DNA of 16,167 nucleotides from an uncultured Ruminococcus sp. (GTDB taxonomy: Bacteria > Bacillota > Clostridia > Oscillospirales > Ruminococcaceae). This document shows positions 7,906-15,492 of the stretch, one piece after another. The stretch's first letter is position 1, and the number at the start of each line of letters is the position of its first letter. The notes below the pieces were generated by a model. It was not told where the DNA came from. It saw only the letters and a program-made list of their open reading frames with translations, and did not search any database. Location: NCBI GenBank assembly GCA_947174965.1, contig CAMWKY010000015.1:1-16167 (forward strand), written 5' to 3'. A program made the position numbers and the translations under genes.

Positions 7906-9294
7906 AATTTTTCTATGAACTCCGTTGAATCCTCTTACACGTTTTCCGTCTGCCATGATACGAGTGGAGTATTTTATATTATACTTTTTTTCGTTCTGCC
8001 TAATCCAGTTTATGAAACTCTCTCTTTTAATGTGTTCAAGTCCGTTGTGCGAACACCATGAGCAGTAGGCATTATAGAGATTAACGCTTGATATGGAGCT
8101 GTTAGTGGCAAATTCAAGCCAGTCGTCCTCCATAAACTCAACTATATTGCAGTTGTTTCCGACAGCTTCTTTTCTGTTCTGCAATGTTTTTGCCGAAAGA
8201 GTGAATTTGAAGTTGTTGTCTACAAGTCTGCGCAGACCGTCAAACAGCCAATAGAAAATGCGTGTTTTTTCCTGAATAAAGTCATCAGCAATAAACGGAT
8301 TATCAATTCTGCCATGTTTTTTCGGCTTTGTGGATAGGATAATCATACGTCTTGAAAAGCCCTCTGTCTTGTCGTATAATGCACGTGGAGAGCCATTCCC
8401 GAAGCAGAGGAAACGACAGTATATATTTGCCTGAAAACTCTGCTCAAACTTGCGTTCGACTTCTATCGGCGTTTCTGCTGTTACAATCGTCTTGAACATA
8501 CCTGTTGAGCTAAGTGCCTGCAACTGCAAATCGTCATCAATCATCAACAGCTTGTCAACAAGATTGCTGACAAAAAATCTGTCCGATTCTATACGGTGCA
8601 GACTTGCTGTTACCATAGAACTGCCGAAAATCTCTTTAAGTATGATGCCTAATCTGGATTTGCCCTCACCGCCGTTTCCTATGATAAACATTGCAGACTG
8701 ACCCTTTGTGCATGGTACTAAACAGTAGCCTAAATATTCCTGCAACGTAAGTATATCATCATCTTCCAGAAGCTCATGCAGAAATGCAAGAAACTTTTCA
8801 GGTTCGCAGTTTTCGGGACGACTTGAATAATACTCAAAATTGAAGCGGTTTACACAAATCATCTTTTCGGGGAAAAACGTACCGTCATAGCAGAGAATAC
8901 CATTTGCGACATTTATTCTGTCCTCATGGATTTTATCAGTTCTGCCGTTTTCCATGAGTATCTTCATGGCATTGAAAAGAGCATTTACTCTCTCTCTGAT
9001 TCTTGTGCGGTAATAAGGGAAGATTTCATGCGCAATATTCGTCTTTATAACGTCATCTTCCTGCAATCCGTTCATATCATAGAATCTGCCGTTAAACTGC
9101 TGGATATTGTATTTGCTGATATACCAGCCGACGAATTGTGGCTCATCAATTGTCTTGTTGTCAATCGCCCACGCAGGCGGAAGCTCCCCCCTGAACATCT
9201 CACGCCTTTTCTCCTCATAGGTTTTCTCTGGCTGATTCTCCTGATTCTGATTAGGCTGATTCTGATTGCCCTGATTTTGATTATTATATGCCAT
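7897..9294 (-). CDS. D5/P4-type superfamily 3 helicase (phage/plasmid replication protein)
   Basis: ATP-dependent helicase of the kind used to start phage, plasmid and satellite replication. The start is ATG 9294, with GGAGGT (9302-9307) 7 nt upstream; an in-frame TTG at 9309 is poorer. The 465-residue product has a low-complexity Asn/Gln tail (1-22), a D5_N-like region (about 85-200), Walker A GNGGEGKS (206-213), Walker B LLMIDDD (249-255), an SF3 motif C region RFLCFGNG (294-301), an arginine pair in EGFSRRMIIL (311-320), and a C-terminal winged-helix-like part (about 385-460) seen in many D5-family proteins. No primase (TOPRIM or AEP) domain is present, and P4-type proteins are usually longer. 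It is the sole gene of the inverted-repeat element, antisense to the operon, and its stop lies inside the left repeat. Confidence 0.88.
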   Translation of the reverse strand: MAYNNQNQGNQNQPNQNQENQPEKTYEEKRREMFRGELPPAWAIDNKTIDEPQFVGWYISKYNIQQFNGRFYDMNGLQEDDVIKTNIAHEIFPYYRTRIRERVNALFNAMKILMENGRTDKIHEDRINVANGILCYDGTFFPEKMICVNRFNFEYYSSRPENCEPEKFLAFLHELLEDDDILTLQEYLGYCLVPCTKGQSAMFIIGNGGEGKSRLGIILKEIFGSSMVTASLHRIESDRFFVSNLVDKLLMIDDDLQLQALSSTGMFKTIVTAETPIEVERKFEQSFQANIYCRFLCFGNGSPRALYDKTEGFSRRMIILSTKPKKHGRIDNPFIADDFIQEKTRIFYWLFDGLRRLVDNNFKFTLSAKTLQNRKEAVGNNCNIVEFMEDDWLEFATNSSISSVNLYNAYCSWCSHNGLEHIKRESFINWIRQNEKKYNIKYSTRIMADGKRVRGFNGVHRKILF

Positions 9295-9309
9295 AATAAG
9301 CACCTCCAA

Positions 9310-9413
9310 AAAATATATCTTTCATAAGAGGGCAAAAAAAGCACTTTTTTCAATCAAAAAACATTGATTATTGAAAAATATTCACAAAAAGTTTACAATT
9401 GCAAAGAAAAAAT
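9310..9413 (-). promoter_or_regulatory. AT-rich leader of the helicase gene
   Basis: This is the only non-coding part of the element outside the repeats and must hold the helicase promoter if the gene has its own. I see no strong -35/-10 pair. It contains two small dyads: AAAAAAG-CA-CTTTTTT (9335-9350), and TTCAAT/ATTGAA (9349-9354 and 9370-9375) enclosing AATCA/TGATT. These could be control or origin features. Confidence 0.35.
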
Positions 9414-9521
9414 CTTTTTTTAATAGTAAGTTGCTTTCAGGGCGTGCGCGCGTGCGAATGGCTATAAATTGGGAAATTCACGAGTGCGGAGGGCGTGCGG
9501 TCGGCGTGCGGAGGAGTGCGG
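9414..9521 (-). repeat. Right terminal inverted repeat
   Basis: Reverse complement of the left repeat. Its outer boundary is followed directly by AAAGACAAAGGAG, the region preceding the NHL gene. The repeat is open in the NHL reading frame, so a long in-frame extension exists upstream of that gene, but it has no good start codon or ribosome site. Confidence 0.95.
9484..9521 (-). repeat. Iteron-like CCGCAC array in the right repeat
   Basis: Mirror copies of the left array, read as CCGCAC on the minus strand at 9516-9521, 9506-9511, 9495-9500 and 9484-9489. The further CGCAC cores lie at 9452-9456 and 9444-9448. All motifs are conserved between the two ends. Confidence 0.7.
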
Positions 9522-9544
9522 AAAGACAAAGGAGCGTACAGAAC

Positions 9545-10870
9545 ATGGATTCTTATAATTACGACAAAACAAATTCGCCGATACCGTCGCAGGCAGGATA
9601 TACGGCTGAAACGTCCGTAAACGGCTATACTATGGGAGTTGGTGCGCTTTCGTCGCCGTCCGATATATTCCACGCAGGCAGACTGTTCTGGATTGCCGAT
9701 ACGGGCAACGACAGAATTATTGTGACAATCAACGACTTTTCAAAATCCCTTGTAATCGACAGCTTCACACGTCCCGACGGCACGCAGACTTCACTGAAAT
9801 CCCCGACTGGTGTATTTGTTTCAGACTATATTTATATCGCAGACAGTGGCAATTCACGCATCATTATAGCCGATTCTATGGGAAATATTGTGAATGAGAT
9901 AACAAAGCCCGATTCCGTGATATACGACAGTAACAAAACATTTGTTCCGCAGAAAGTTCTTGCCGACAGCAACGGAAATATCTATGTTGCACTCAATAAC
10001 ATAACATCAGGAGTTGCGCTGTTTTCGGCTGATTGTGAGTTCAGGGGCTTTTTCGGTGCGGACAGAGTAAACAGGACTTCTGATGCGCTCCGTGATTACC
10101 TTGCGTTTCTGTTCGTCTCCGATTCAAAGAGGTCAAGGCGGACAAGAAGTATTCCGACAGGTATCGCAAATTTCGACATTGACGGAGATTTCATTTTCAC
10201 GTGCAGTCCGTCGTCAGTGAGAAAGCTTAATCCGTCGGGTGATGATATATTTGCATCAAAAAATGCTGTTTTCGGCGATTTCAAGCCAGTCTACGATACA
10301 TCAGGCTATAATATTCCGTCGGCAGATATTGTTGATTTGGACGTTTCAGCAGACGACTATATAAACTGTCTTGACAGGACAACAGGGCGCATTTTTCAGT
10401 ACGACAGTGAGGGCAACCTGATTTTTATAATGGGCGGAGAGGGTAAACAGTCGGGCTTGTTTCAGCAGGCTTGTGCAGTTGAATCAGCGGACGGCAGAAT
10501 ATATGTTCTTGATTCCATGAAAAACAGCATAACAGTGTTCGCAGAAACGGAGTTCGGGCGCATTGTGCATCAGGCAAACGACCTCTGCAACGGCGGATAT
10601 TATGAGGAATCGCTTGAATTATGGCAGAAAGTACTGGAAATGGACGGAAATTATAATCACGCCTATGAGGGTCTTGCATCAGCCTACCTGCAAAAAGGCG
10701 AATACGAAAAATCAATGCACTATGCGGAATTATCGTACTCACAAGAGATATACGACAAGGCTTATGAGGGATTCCGCCATGATTTTGTGAAGTCGCATTT
10801 CGGACTTATATTCAGTGGGATTATATTATCAGTCGTACTGCTGAAAAAAATGAGGAAAAAAAATGAGTGA
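9545..10870 (+). CDS. NHL-repeat/TPR protein with C-terminal membrane anchor, missing a signal peptide
   Basis: Likely a surface-facing accessory protein of the transporter. From ATG 9545 (AAGGAG about 10 nt upstream) the product is 441 residues. It has NHL beta-propeller repeats (SPSDIF and LFWIADTGNDRIIV near 37-55; SPTGVF and YIYIADSGNSRIII near 87-107; further degenerate copies to about 330), TPR-like helices (about 338-396, GGYYEESLELWQKVLEMDGN), and a hydrophobic segment (about 418-434) followed by KKMRKK. That ending implies the propeller is outside and the tail inside, which needs an N-terminal signal peptide; none is visible. The inverted-repeat element ends 23 nt before the ATG, so the original 5' end may have been lost. 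It may instead be intact and cytoplasmic. It overlaps the YIP1 gene by 8 nt. Confidence 0.8.
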   Translation: MDSYNYDKTNSPIPSQAGYTAETSVNGYTMGVGALSSPSDIFHAGRLFWIADTGNDRIIVTINDFSKSLVIDSFTRPDGTQTSLKSPTGVFVSDYIYIADSGNSRIIIADSMGNIVNEITKPDSVIYDSNKTFVPQKVLADSNGNIYVALNNITSGVALFSADCEFRGFFGADRVNRTSDALRDYLAFLFVSDSKRSRRTRSIPTGIANFDIDGDFIFTCSPSSVRKLNPSGDDIFASKNAVFGDFKPVYDTSGYNIPSADIVDLDVSADDYINCLDRTTGRIFQYDSEGNLIFIMGGEGKQSGLFQQACAVESADGRIYVLDSMKNSITVFAETEFGRIVHQANDLCNGGYYEESLELWQKVLEMDGNYNHAYEGLASAYLQKGEYEKSMHYAELSYSQEIYDKAYEGFRHDFVKSHFGLIFSGIILSVVLLKKMRKKNE

Positions 10871-11483
10871 GATAAAATGGCTTAAATACGCACTAACTCA
10901 CGTTTCCGACGGATTTGAGGAACTGCGTTTCAGGAAAAAAGGTTCAGTGAAAATTGCGGTTGTTATAGTGCTGATGTTTTTTGTTGCGGACGTTGTTTCC
11001 GACCGTCTCTACGGCTTCCAGTTCCGCATCTCCGACGACAGAACATTCAATGTCATACCACACATAACGTCAAGTATCGGGCTTTTTCTTGCGTGGGTGA
11101 CGGGCTGTTCTGCCGTGAGTACGTTTCTTGACGGTGAGGGAACAGCAAGGAATACAGCGATATATACCGCATACGCCCTTGTACCGTACATTGCGCAGAA
11201 GCTCATCAACACCATATTGTCGCACGTTCTCACACGGGACGAATTTACGTTCATGCAGATAATTCAGCTTGCTGGCACATTCTGGACAGTTATACTTCTG
11301 TTCTCCGCAGTGAAAGCAGTTCACCGCTATACTTTTATACGCACTGTAATATCTATTGTGACGACCGTATTTTTCATGCTGATAATGCTGTTTCTGCTCA
11401 TACTGTTCATGTCGCTGATTCAGCAGATGTGGCTGTTTGTATCGGCAGTCTATACAGAAATCCTCTACAGAATAAGGGGTTGA
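10863..11483 (+). CDS. YIP1-family integral membrane protein
   Basis: A 206-residue protein with about five hydrophobic segments (about residues 29-48, 64-88, 94-120, 133-150 and 158-195), matching the bacterial YIP1 membrane-domain pattern, whose biochemical role is not established. A cytoplasmic amphipathic N-terminus (MSEIKWLKYALTHVSDGFEEL) precedes the first segment; this start is common in the family. ATG 10863 overlaps the end of the NHL gene and is preceded by GAGG (10852-10855), 7 nt away. YIP1 proteins recur beside NHL and DUF5696 genes in Clostridia sugar ABC clusters, which supports a shared complex, possibly as a membrane scaffold. Confidence 0.82.
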   Translation: MSEIKWLKYALTHVSDGFEELRFRKKGSVKIAVVIVLMFFVADVVSDRLYGFQFRISDDRTFNVIPHITSSIGLFLAWVTGCSAVSTFLDGEGTARNTAIYTAYALVPYIAQKLINTILSHVLTRDEFTFMQIIQLAGTFWTVILLFSAVKAVHRYTFIRTVISIVTTVFFMLIMLFLLILFMSLIQQMWLFVSAVYTEILYRIRG

Positions 11484-11488
11484 AAAAA

Positions 11489-13648
11489 GTGAATCGTTTC
11501 AGTCTTATGTTATGTGTAGTATGCTTGTTTTTTGCCTGTTTTTCGGGGAATATTGATGCTTACGAATATGCTGTGGAAACTGTTGAAAGCACTGTTGAAA
11601 CTGTTGAAAGTGTGGGAGAGACGTTCACAAAATGCGCTGAAAATGACGGTTATATCATGCTTGCCGACTACAATTCAGGTATCATTGCACTTGAAAACAA
11701 GTCTACGGGTTATACGTGGTATTCGTCTCCGCCCGACACAAAAAACGACAGCACGGCTTCTGCGCTTATACAAAATGAACTGCTCTCATCAAATACACTC
11801 CGCTATGGCACACCAAAAAAACGCACTGACAGTCTTGCACGCTCAAATACAAGCGACTGCAATTTTACAGTGACTGCGATTAATGACGGCGTACGCATAA
11901 CATACGACTACAGCGCAGGATTTCATTTCCCTGTTGACTATGTTCTTATGAGCGATTATCTCCGTGCAAGCCTGAAAGTGTCTGAAATTGTGGAGACAAA
12001 TCCCGATAATATCGCAACAGAAGTTACAGTTATGGGAAGTTTCGGCGCATCATCAGGTGAGGACGGTTATTTTGTGATTCCCGACGGTTCGGGGGCATTA
12101 GTCCGCTTCAACAGCAATACAACGTCCGACACCAACGCATATTCACGCACGGTTTACGGCAGTGACGTTTCAGCAGTACCCGACTACAGCACCGCATCAG
12201 CTCAACAGATTTGCCTGCCAGCGTTCGGCATTGTGAGGGGGGATAATGCAATGCTTGTTGTTGCATCAAAGGGCGATTCAAATGCCTGCATCACCGCAAA
12301 AATTGCAGGACAGTCCAACAGCAGTTATAATTTGTGCAACTTCACTTTCATTCTGCGCAACAAAGATACCTACTATATGGCAGGTAGTTCCTCCGATAAG
12401 TTTACAGTCTTTGAGACGGGGGATATTTGTGCAGACGATATTGAACTGCGCTACTATCCCATTTCAAAGAAAGATGCAGACTATATTGACATTGCAGAAA
12501 AATACAGAGAGTATATTAATATCACGCCGAAAAAAAGCAGTCCTGCATTGTACGTCAACTTGTACGGCGGAGCGGAGAAAAAAAAGAGTGTATCTGGTAT
12601 ACCCGTAACCATGAAGCAGTCCGCAACAAGCTATAGTCAGGCGGTGGAAATACTGTCGGGGCTGAAAAGCAAGGGTGCGGACAATATAGTTGCATCATAC
12701 GTGAACTGGACGGACTACAGCATGGAAAACAAGATTGACACAAGTGCAGAGCCGTCGTATACTTTAGGCTACAGACGTGATTTCAGCCGACTGAAAGAGT
12801 TCGCCGACGAAAATAACATCTCTCTATATCCCGCAGTTCATAACCGTGACTTCATTTCAGGCAACGGCTATAATCTGTCCCATGCGTGCATACGTGCATC
12901 AGGTGCATACTCACGCATAGTAAGCTACGACAGGGCATACGGTATTCCCGACGGACGACTGAAAAACAAATCCCTTGTTTCACCGAAGTATTTCAGCAAA
13001 ATTTACTCTGAAACAGCCTTAAACTACAGTTCACGACAGATTTCAGGCATATTTCCGCAGTATCTCACATCATCACTATACGGCGACTACAGCAGAAACA
13101 AAATATCACGCTTTCAGGCAATGCAGTACACGACAGATACACTTGAATCGCTCTCCGAAAGTCTTGATATTCTTGCGGATTGTGCAAACGCTTATGCCCT
13201 GCCGTATGTAAGTCACATAACCGATATGCCGTTGAGTTCAGGGAAGTACGATATATTCAGTGAGGACGTGCCGTTCATGCAGATTGTGTTGCATGGTGTT
13301 GTGCCGTATGCGACAGTTATAAACAGTTCGCCGAATCCGACCGAAACACTGCTGAAAGCTGTTGCTGTAGGCAGTATGCCTTGCTATGATATTATCGCAG
13401 AGGAAACAGACGTTCTCAAAAACACCGAACTTGATTTGTACTACTATGCACGCTCCTATGGTACGGCTGAAAAATATGCACTGATTAAGCCGATTTTTGA
13501 GAATATCTCCGAAAGCACCATAACAGGCTACGAATCAGACGGCATTACAATAACAACAACATATTCCAACGGTACTATAATAGTAACAGACCTTGACAGG
13601 CAGACTATAAACTTCAACGGCAAGGAAATATACATGGGTGAGGAGTGA
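11489..13648 (+). CDS. Secreted DUF5696-family protein, putative glycoside-hydrolase fold
   Basis: The start is taken as GTG 11489 with AAGGGG (11474-11479) 9 nt upstream. This gives a typical signal peptide (NRFSLMLCVVCLFFACFSG, with likely cleavage after NIDA near residue 24). The 719-residue product has an N-terminal beta-rich region (about 45-330) containing the signature FVIPDGSGALVRFNS (about 195-209). A probable alpha/beta barrel of glycosidase type follows (about 350-640): YVNLYGGAEKKK, then ASYVNWTDYS, LKEFADENNISLYPAVH, and ADCANAYALPYVSHITDMPL. A beta-rich C-terminus ends the protein. The catalytic acids cannot be assigned by eye. It sits between YIP1 and permease pair 2 with short gaps. 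It may process the imported glycan outside the cell, but enzyme activity is inferred only from fold style and context. Confidence 0.78.
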   Translation: MNRFSLMLCVVCLFFACFSGNIDAYEYAVETVESTVETVESVGETFTKCAENDGYIMLADYNSGIIALENKSTGYTWYSSPPDTKNDSTASALIQNELLSSNTLRYGTPKKRTDSLARSNTSDCNFTVTAINDGVRITYDYSAGFHFPVDYVLMSDYLRASLKVSEIVETNPDNIATEVTVMGSFGASSGEDGYFVIPDGSGALVRFNSNTTSDTNAYSRTVYGSDVSAVPDYSTASAQQICLPAFGIVRGDNAMLVVASKGDSNACITAKIAGQSNSSYNLCNFTFILRNKDTYYMAGSSSDKFTVFETGDICADDIELRYYPISKKDADYIDIAEKYREYINITPKKSSPALYVNLYGGAEKKKSVSGIPVTMKQSATSYSQAVEILSGLKSKGADNIVASYVNWTDYSMENKIDTSAEPSYTLGYRRDFSRLKEFADENNISLYPAVHNRDFISGNGYNLSHACIRASGAYSRIVSYDRAYGIPDGRLKNKSLVSPKYFSKIYSETALNYSSRQISGIFPQYLTSSLYGDYSRNKISRFQAMQYTTDTLESLSESLDILADCANAYALPYVSHITDMPLSSGKYDIFSEDVPFMQIVLHGVVPYATVINSSPNPTETLLKAVAVGSMPCYDIIAEETDVLKNTELDLYYYARSYGTAEKYALIKPIFENISESTITGYESDGITITTTYSNGTIIVTDLDRQTINFNGKEIYMGEE
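11573..11614 (+). repeat. Two tandem 21-bp copies near the DUF5696 N-terminus
   Basis: Two adjacent 21-bp units encode VETVEST and VETVESV just after the predicted signal cleavage site. They form a short acidic spacer between the membrane export signal and the folded domain. Copy number may vary between strains. Confidence 0.6.
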
Positions 13649-13652
13649 GAAT

Positions 13653-14555
13653 GTGAAAAAAATACCATACCGAAAAAAAAAGGAGCTGTACGGCTACAGC
13701 TTTATAAGCATATGGTTTGTGGGCGCAGTGATATTTTTCCTGATACCGCTTGTGAAGTCGTTTCTGTGGTCGTTCAATGACGTGACTATTGAAACAGGCG
13801 GTGCAGATACGTCATGGGTCGGACTGAAAAACTACGTCTACTCAATAAATACGGACGAAAAATATACTCTGCTTCTGAAAGATACTCTGCTTGAAACACT
13901 CTGGAAAACTCCGCTTATACTTGTGTTTTCCATGTTTACCGCCGTTATACTGAATCAGAAATTCAGGGGTCGGACTGTTGCAAGGGCAATATTTTTTCTG
14001 CCCGTAATAATTGCAACTGGTGCAGTTTATGAGATTATCAGCGGAGATTTAGGCAGAACCGGAAATATCAGTGCAGGACAGTTTTCAACACTCTTTTCAA
14101 CAAATTCAACAGGCAGGCTTTTGCAGTTTTTAGGCATCTACGGTACAAGCGACAGATTCAATGAGATAATTTCCGCAACAGCTGACAATATTTTCAGCAT
14201 AGTGTGGTCAGGCGGTATTCAGACACTCATTTTTTTAGGTGCATTACAGAATATTCCTAAATCGGCAAGGGAATCGGCACTGCTGGACGGTGCAACAGGG
14301 TGGGTATTTTTCTGGAAAATCACATTGCCATATATAAGCCCGTTTATACTTGCAAACCTGATTTTCACGGTGACGGACGCTTTCACAAGTCCGATAAATA
14401 AAGTGATGAGACGTATATACTCAATGCGTGACGACTTCCGTTTTGGTGAGGGGTCGGCTATGGCGTGGATTTACTTCGGCATTATTCTTGTATCAGTCGG
14501 CATTATAACGTCACTATTCAGAAAATTCACTGATGAGGAGCGTAAAAATGGGTAA
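13653..14555 (+). CDS. ABC transporter permease, MalF/UgpA-like (pair 2)
   Basis: Channel subunit of a second permease pair in the same operon. The start is GTG 13653 with GAGGAG (13640-13645) 7 nt upstream; the overlapping ATG at 13651 is followed at once by a stop. The 300-residue protein has a basic N-terminus (KKIPYRKKKELYGYSF), a first membrane segment (about 20-40), the WVGLKNYVYS entry stretch, about six membrane segments, and an EAA-type loop (about 208-232: ESALLDGATGWVFFWKITLP). It begins 4 nt after the DUF5696 stop, indicating one transcript. Confidence 0.93.
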   Translation: MKKIPYRKKKELYGYSFISIWFVGAVIFFLIPLVKSFLWSFNDVTIETGGADTSWVGLKNYVYSINTDEKYTLLLKDTLLETLWKTPLILVFSMFTAVILNQKFRGRTVARAIFFLPVIIATGAVYEIISGDLGRTGNISAGQFSTLFSTNSTGRLLQFLGIYGTSDRFNEIISATADNIFSIVWSGGIQTLIFLGALQNIPKSARESALLDGATGWVFFWKITLPYISPFILANLIFTVTDAFTSPINKVMRRIYSMRDDFRFGEGSAMAWIYFGIILVSVGIITSLFRKFTDEERKNG

Positions 14556-15438
14556 AGTATGGGCTTTTTTCAGGTTTATCATAGTAATGGGACTTAGCTT
14601 TGTAATACTATATCCGCTGATATACATGGTAAGCTGTTCATTCCGTGACAGAATTGACATGACCGACCCGACTGTTATGTGGATTCCACGTCACCCGACT
14701 ATTGCAGTAATCAAAGAGACTATAGAAGTACTGAACTTATGGAACACGCTGAAAAATACGCTTATAATCAATATCGGCTGTTCAGTGGTACAGGTGTTTT
14801 CGTGCGCCCTGACTGGTTACGGCTTTGCAAGATTCGATTTCAGGGGTAAAAGAGTACTTTTTGGCATAGTCATAATGATGATACTTGTCCCGATACAGAT
14901 AATATCCATGCCACTCTATTCGCTGTTCAGAAACTTCGGTATCGGCATTTTTTCGGTCAACCTGATTGACAGTGCGCTGACTATGTATCTCCCTGCAATG
15001 ACCGCCAACGGCATACGCTCCGGACTGATGATACTGATATTCCGTCAGTCTTTCAAGGGTATTCCAAAAGAACTTGAGGACGCTTCTTATATTGACGGCT
15101 GTAGTCCCCTACGAACATTCGTTCAGATTATTATACCTAATGCCTCATCTGCTTTCCTGACAGTATTTCTGTTTTCAGTTGTATTTTACTGGAACGACTA
15201 TTATGTCAGCTCCACTTTTTTCACTAACTCCGAAACATTAGGACTGATGCTGAAAAATATCGACAGTGAACTGAAAATGCGTCTGTTCAATACTGTTGCG
15301 GTTGACGTTGACCCCCGTGAACAGATTGTGTGGAAAGAGGCTGGCTGTCTGCTCTCAATCACTCCCCTGCTGATTATGTACGTCTTCCTACAAAAATACT
15401 TCACTGAAGGCATTGAACATTCAGGCATTGTCGGGTAA
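14548..15438 (+). CDS. ABC transporter permease, MalG/UgpE-like (pair 2)
   Basis: Partner of the preceding permease, overlapping it by 8 nt. ATG 14548 has GAGGAG (14535-14540) 7 nt upstream; the earlier in-frame ATG at 14533 lies just before that site and is less likely. The 296-residue product starts with a membrane segment (FFRFIIVMGLSFVILYPLIYMV, shown in part by VILYPLIYM), has the MWIPRHPT periplasmic motif of MalG-type proteins, about six membrane segments, and an EAA-type loop (about 172-197: EDASYIDGCSPLRTFVQIIIP). It is the last gene of the operon in view. No solute-binding protein or ATPase follows it. Confidence 0.93.
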   Translation: MGKVWAFFRFIIVMGLSFVILYPLIYMVSCSFRDRIDMTDPTVMWIPRHPTIAVIKETIEVLNLWNTLKNTLIINIGCSVVQVFSCALTGYGFARFDFRGKRVLFGIVIMMILVPIQIISMPLYSLFRNFGIGIFSVNLIDSALTMYLPAMTANGIRSGLMILIFRQSFKGIPKELEDASYIDGCSPLRTFVQIIIPNASSAFLTVFLFSVVFYWNDYYVSSTFFTNSETLGLMLKNIDSELKMRLFNTVAVDVDPREQIVWKEAGCLLSITPLLIMYVFLQKYFTEGIEHSGIVG

Positions 15439-15471
15439 AAGAAAAACTCCCCGATTTTTTACGTCAGGGAG
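15436..15471 (-). terminator. Rho-independent terminator of the cytidylate-kinase-like gene
   Basis: Read on the minus strand, CTCCCTGA (15464-15471) pairs with TCGGGGAG (15447-15454) as an 8-bp stem with one G-U pair and a 9-nt loop, followed by TTTTTCTTTT (15437-15446). In the plus direction the stem is followed only by CTTTCC, so it would terminate the transport operon weakly at best. Confidence 0.8.
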
Positions 15472-15492
15472 CTTTCCAATAGAGAAGTATAA

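Larger units (their letters stand above)
7799..9521. mobile_element. 1.72-kb inverted-repeat element carrying only an SF3 helicase
   Basis: The unit is bounded by inverted repeats of about 107 bp that match at about 98% (two substitutions, one A-run length difference). It lies between two co-directional operon genes and carries one minus-strand gene. The flanks read AAA on both sides (7796-7798 and 9522-9524), a possible 3-bp target duplication; the 8-bp flanks AAAGTAAA and AAAGACAA also agree at 6 of 8 positions. Removing the unit plus one AAA would put the NHL gene about 22 nt after the permease stop with AAAGGAG in front of it, a plausible ancestral junction. No transposase, integrase or relaxase is encoded, so mobility would depend on host or trans-acting factors, or on the helicase as a replication initiator. 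The boundaries are seen directly; mobility is inferred. Confidence 0.8.

Noticed and set aside
9072..9353. Minus-strand open frame overlapping the start of the helicase gene
   Set aside because: Arg/Ile-rich shadow frame of the Asn/Gln-rich coding region, without its own ribosome site.
9371..9544. In-frame N-terminal extension of the NHL gene running through the right inverted repeat
   Set aside because: It would begin with TTG without a ribosome site, is highly basic and repeat-derived, and resembles neither a signal peptide nor a protein domain. ATG 9545 with AAGGAG upstream is preferred.
6077..15438. Permease pair 2 as a recent duplication of pair 1
   Set aside because: The proteins share only family-level features such as the EAA loop. 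Their N-termini and lengths differ, so there is no sign of recent copying, although an alignment was not run.
15447..15471. Bidirectional terminator for both convergent units
   Set aside because: Only the minus direction has a T run after the stem; the plus direction has just CTTTCC.
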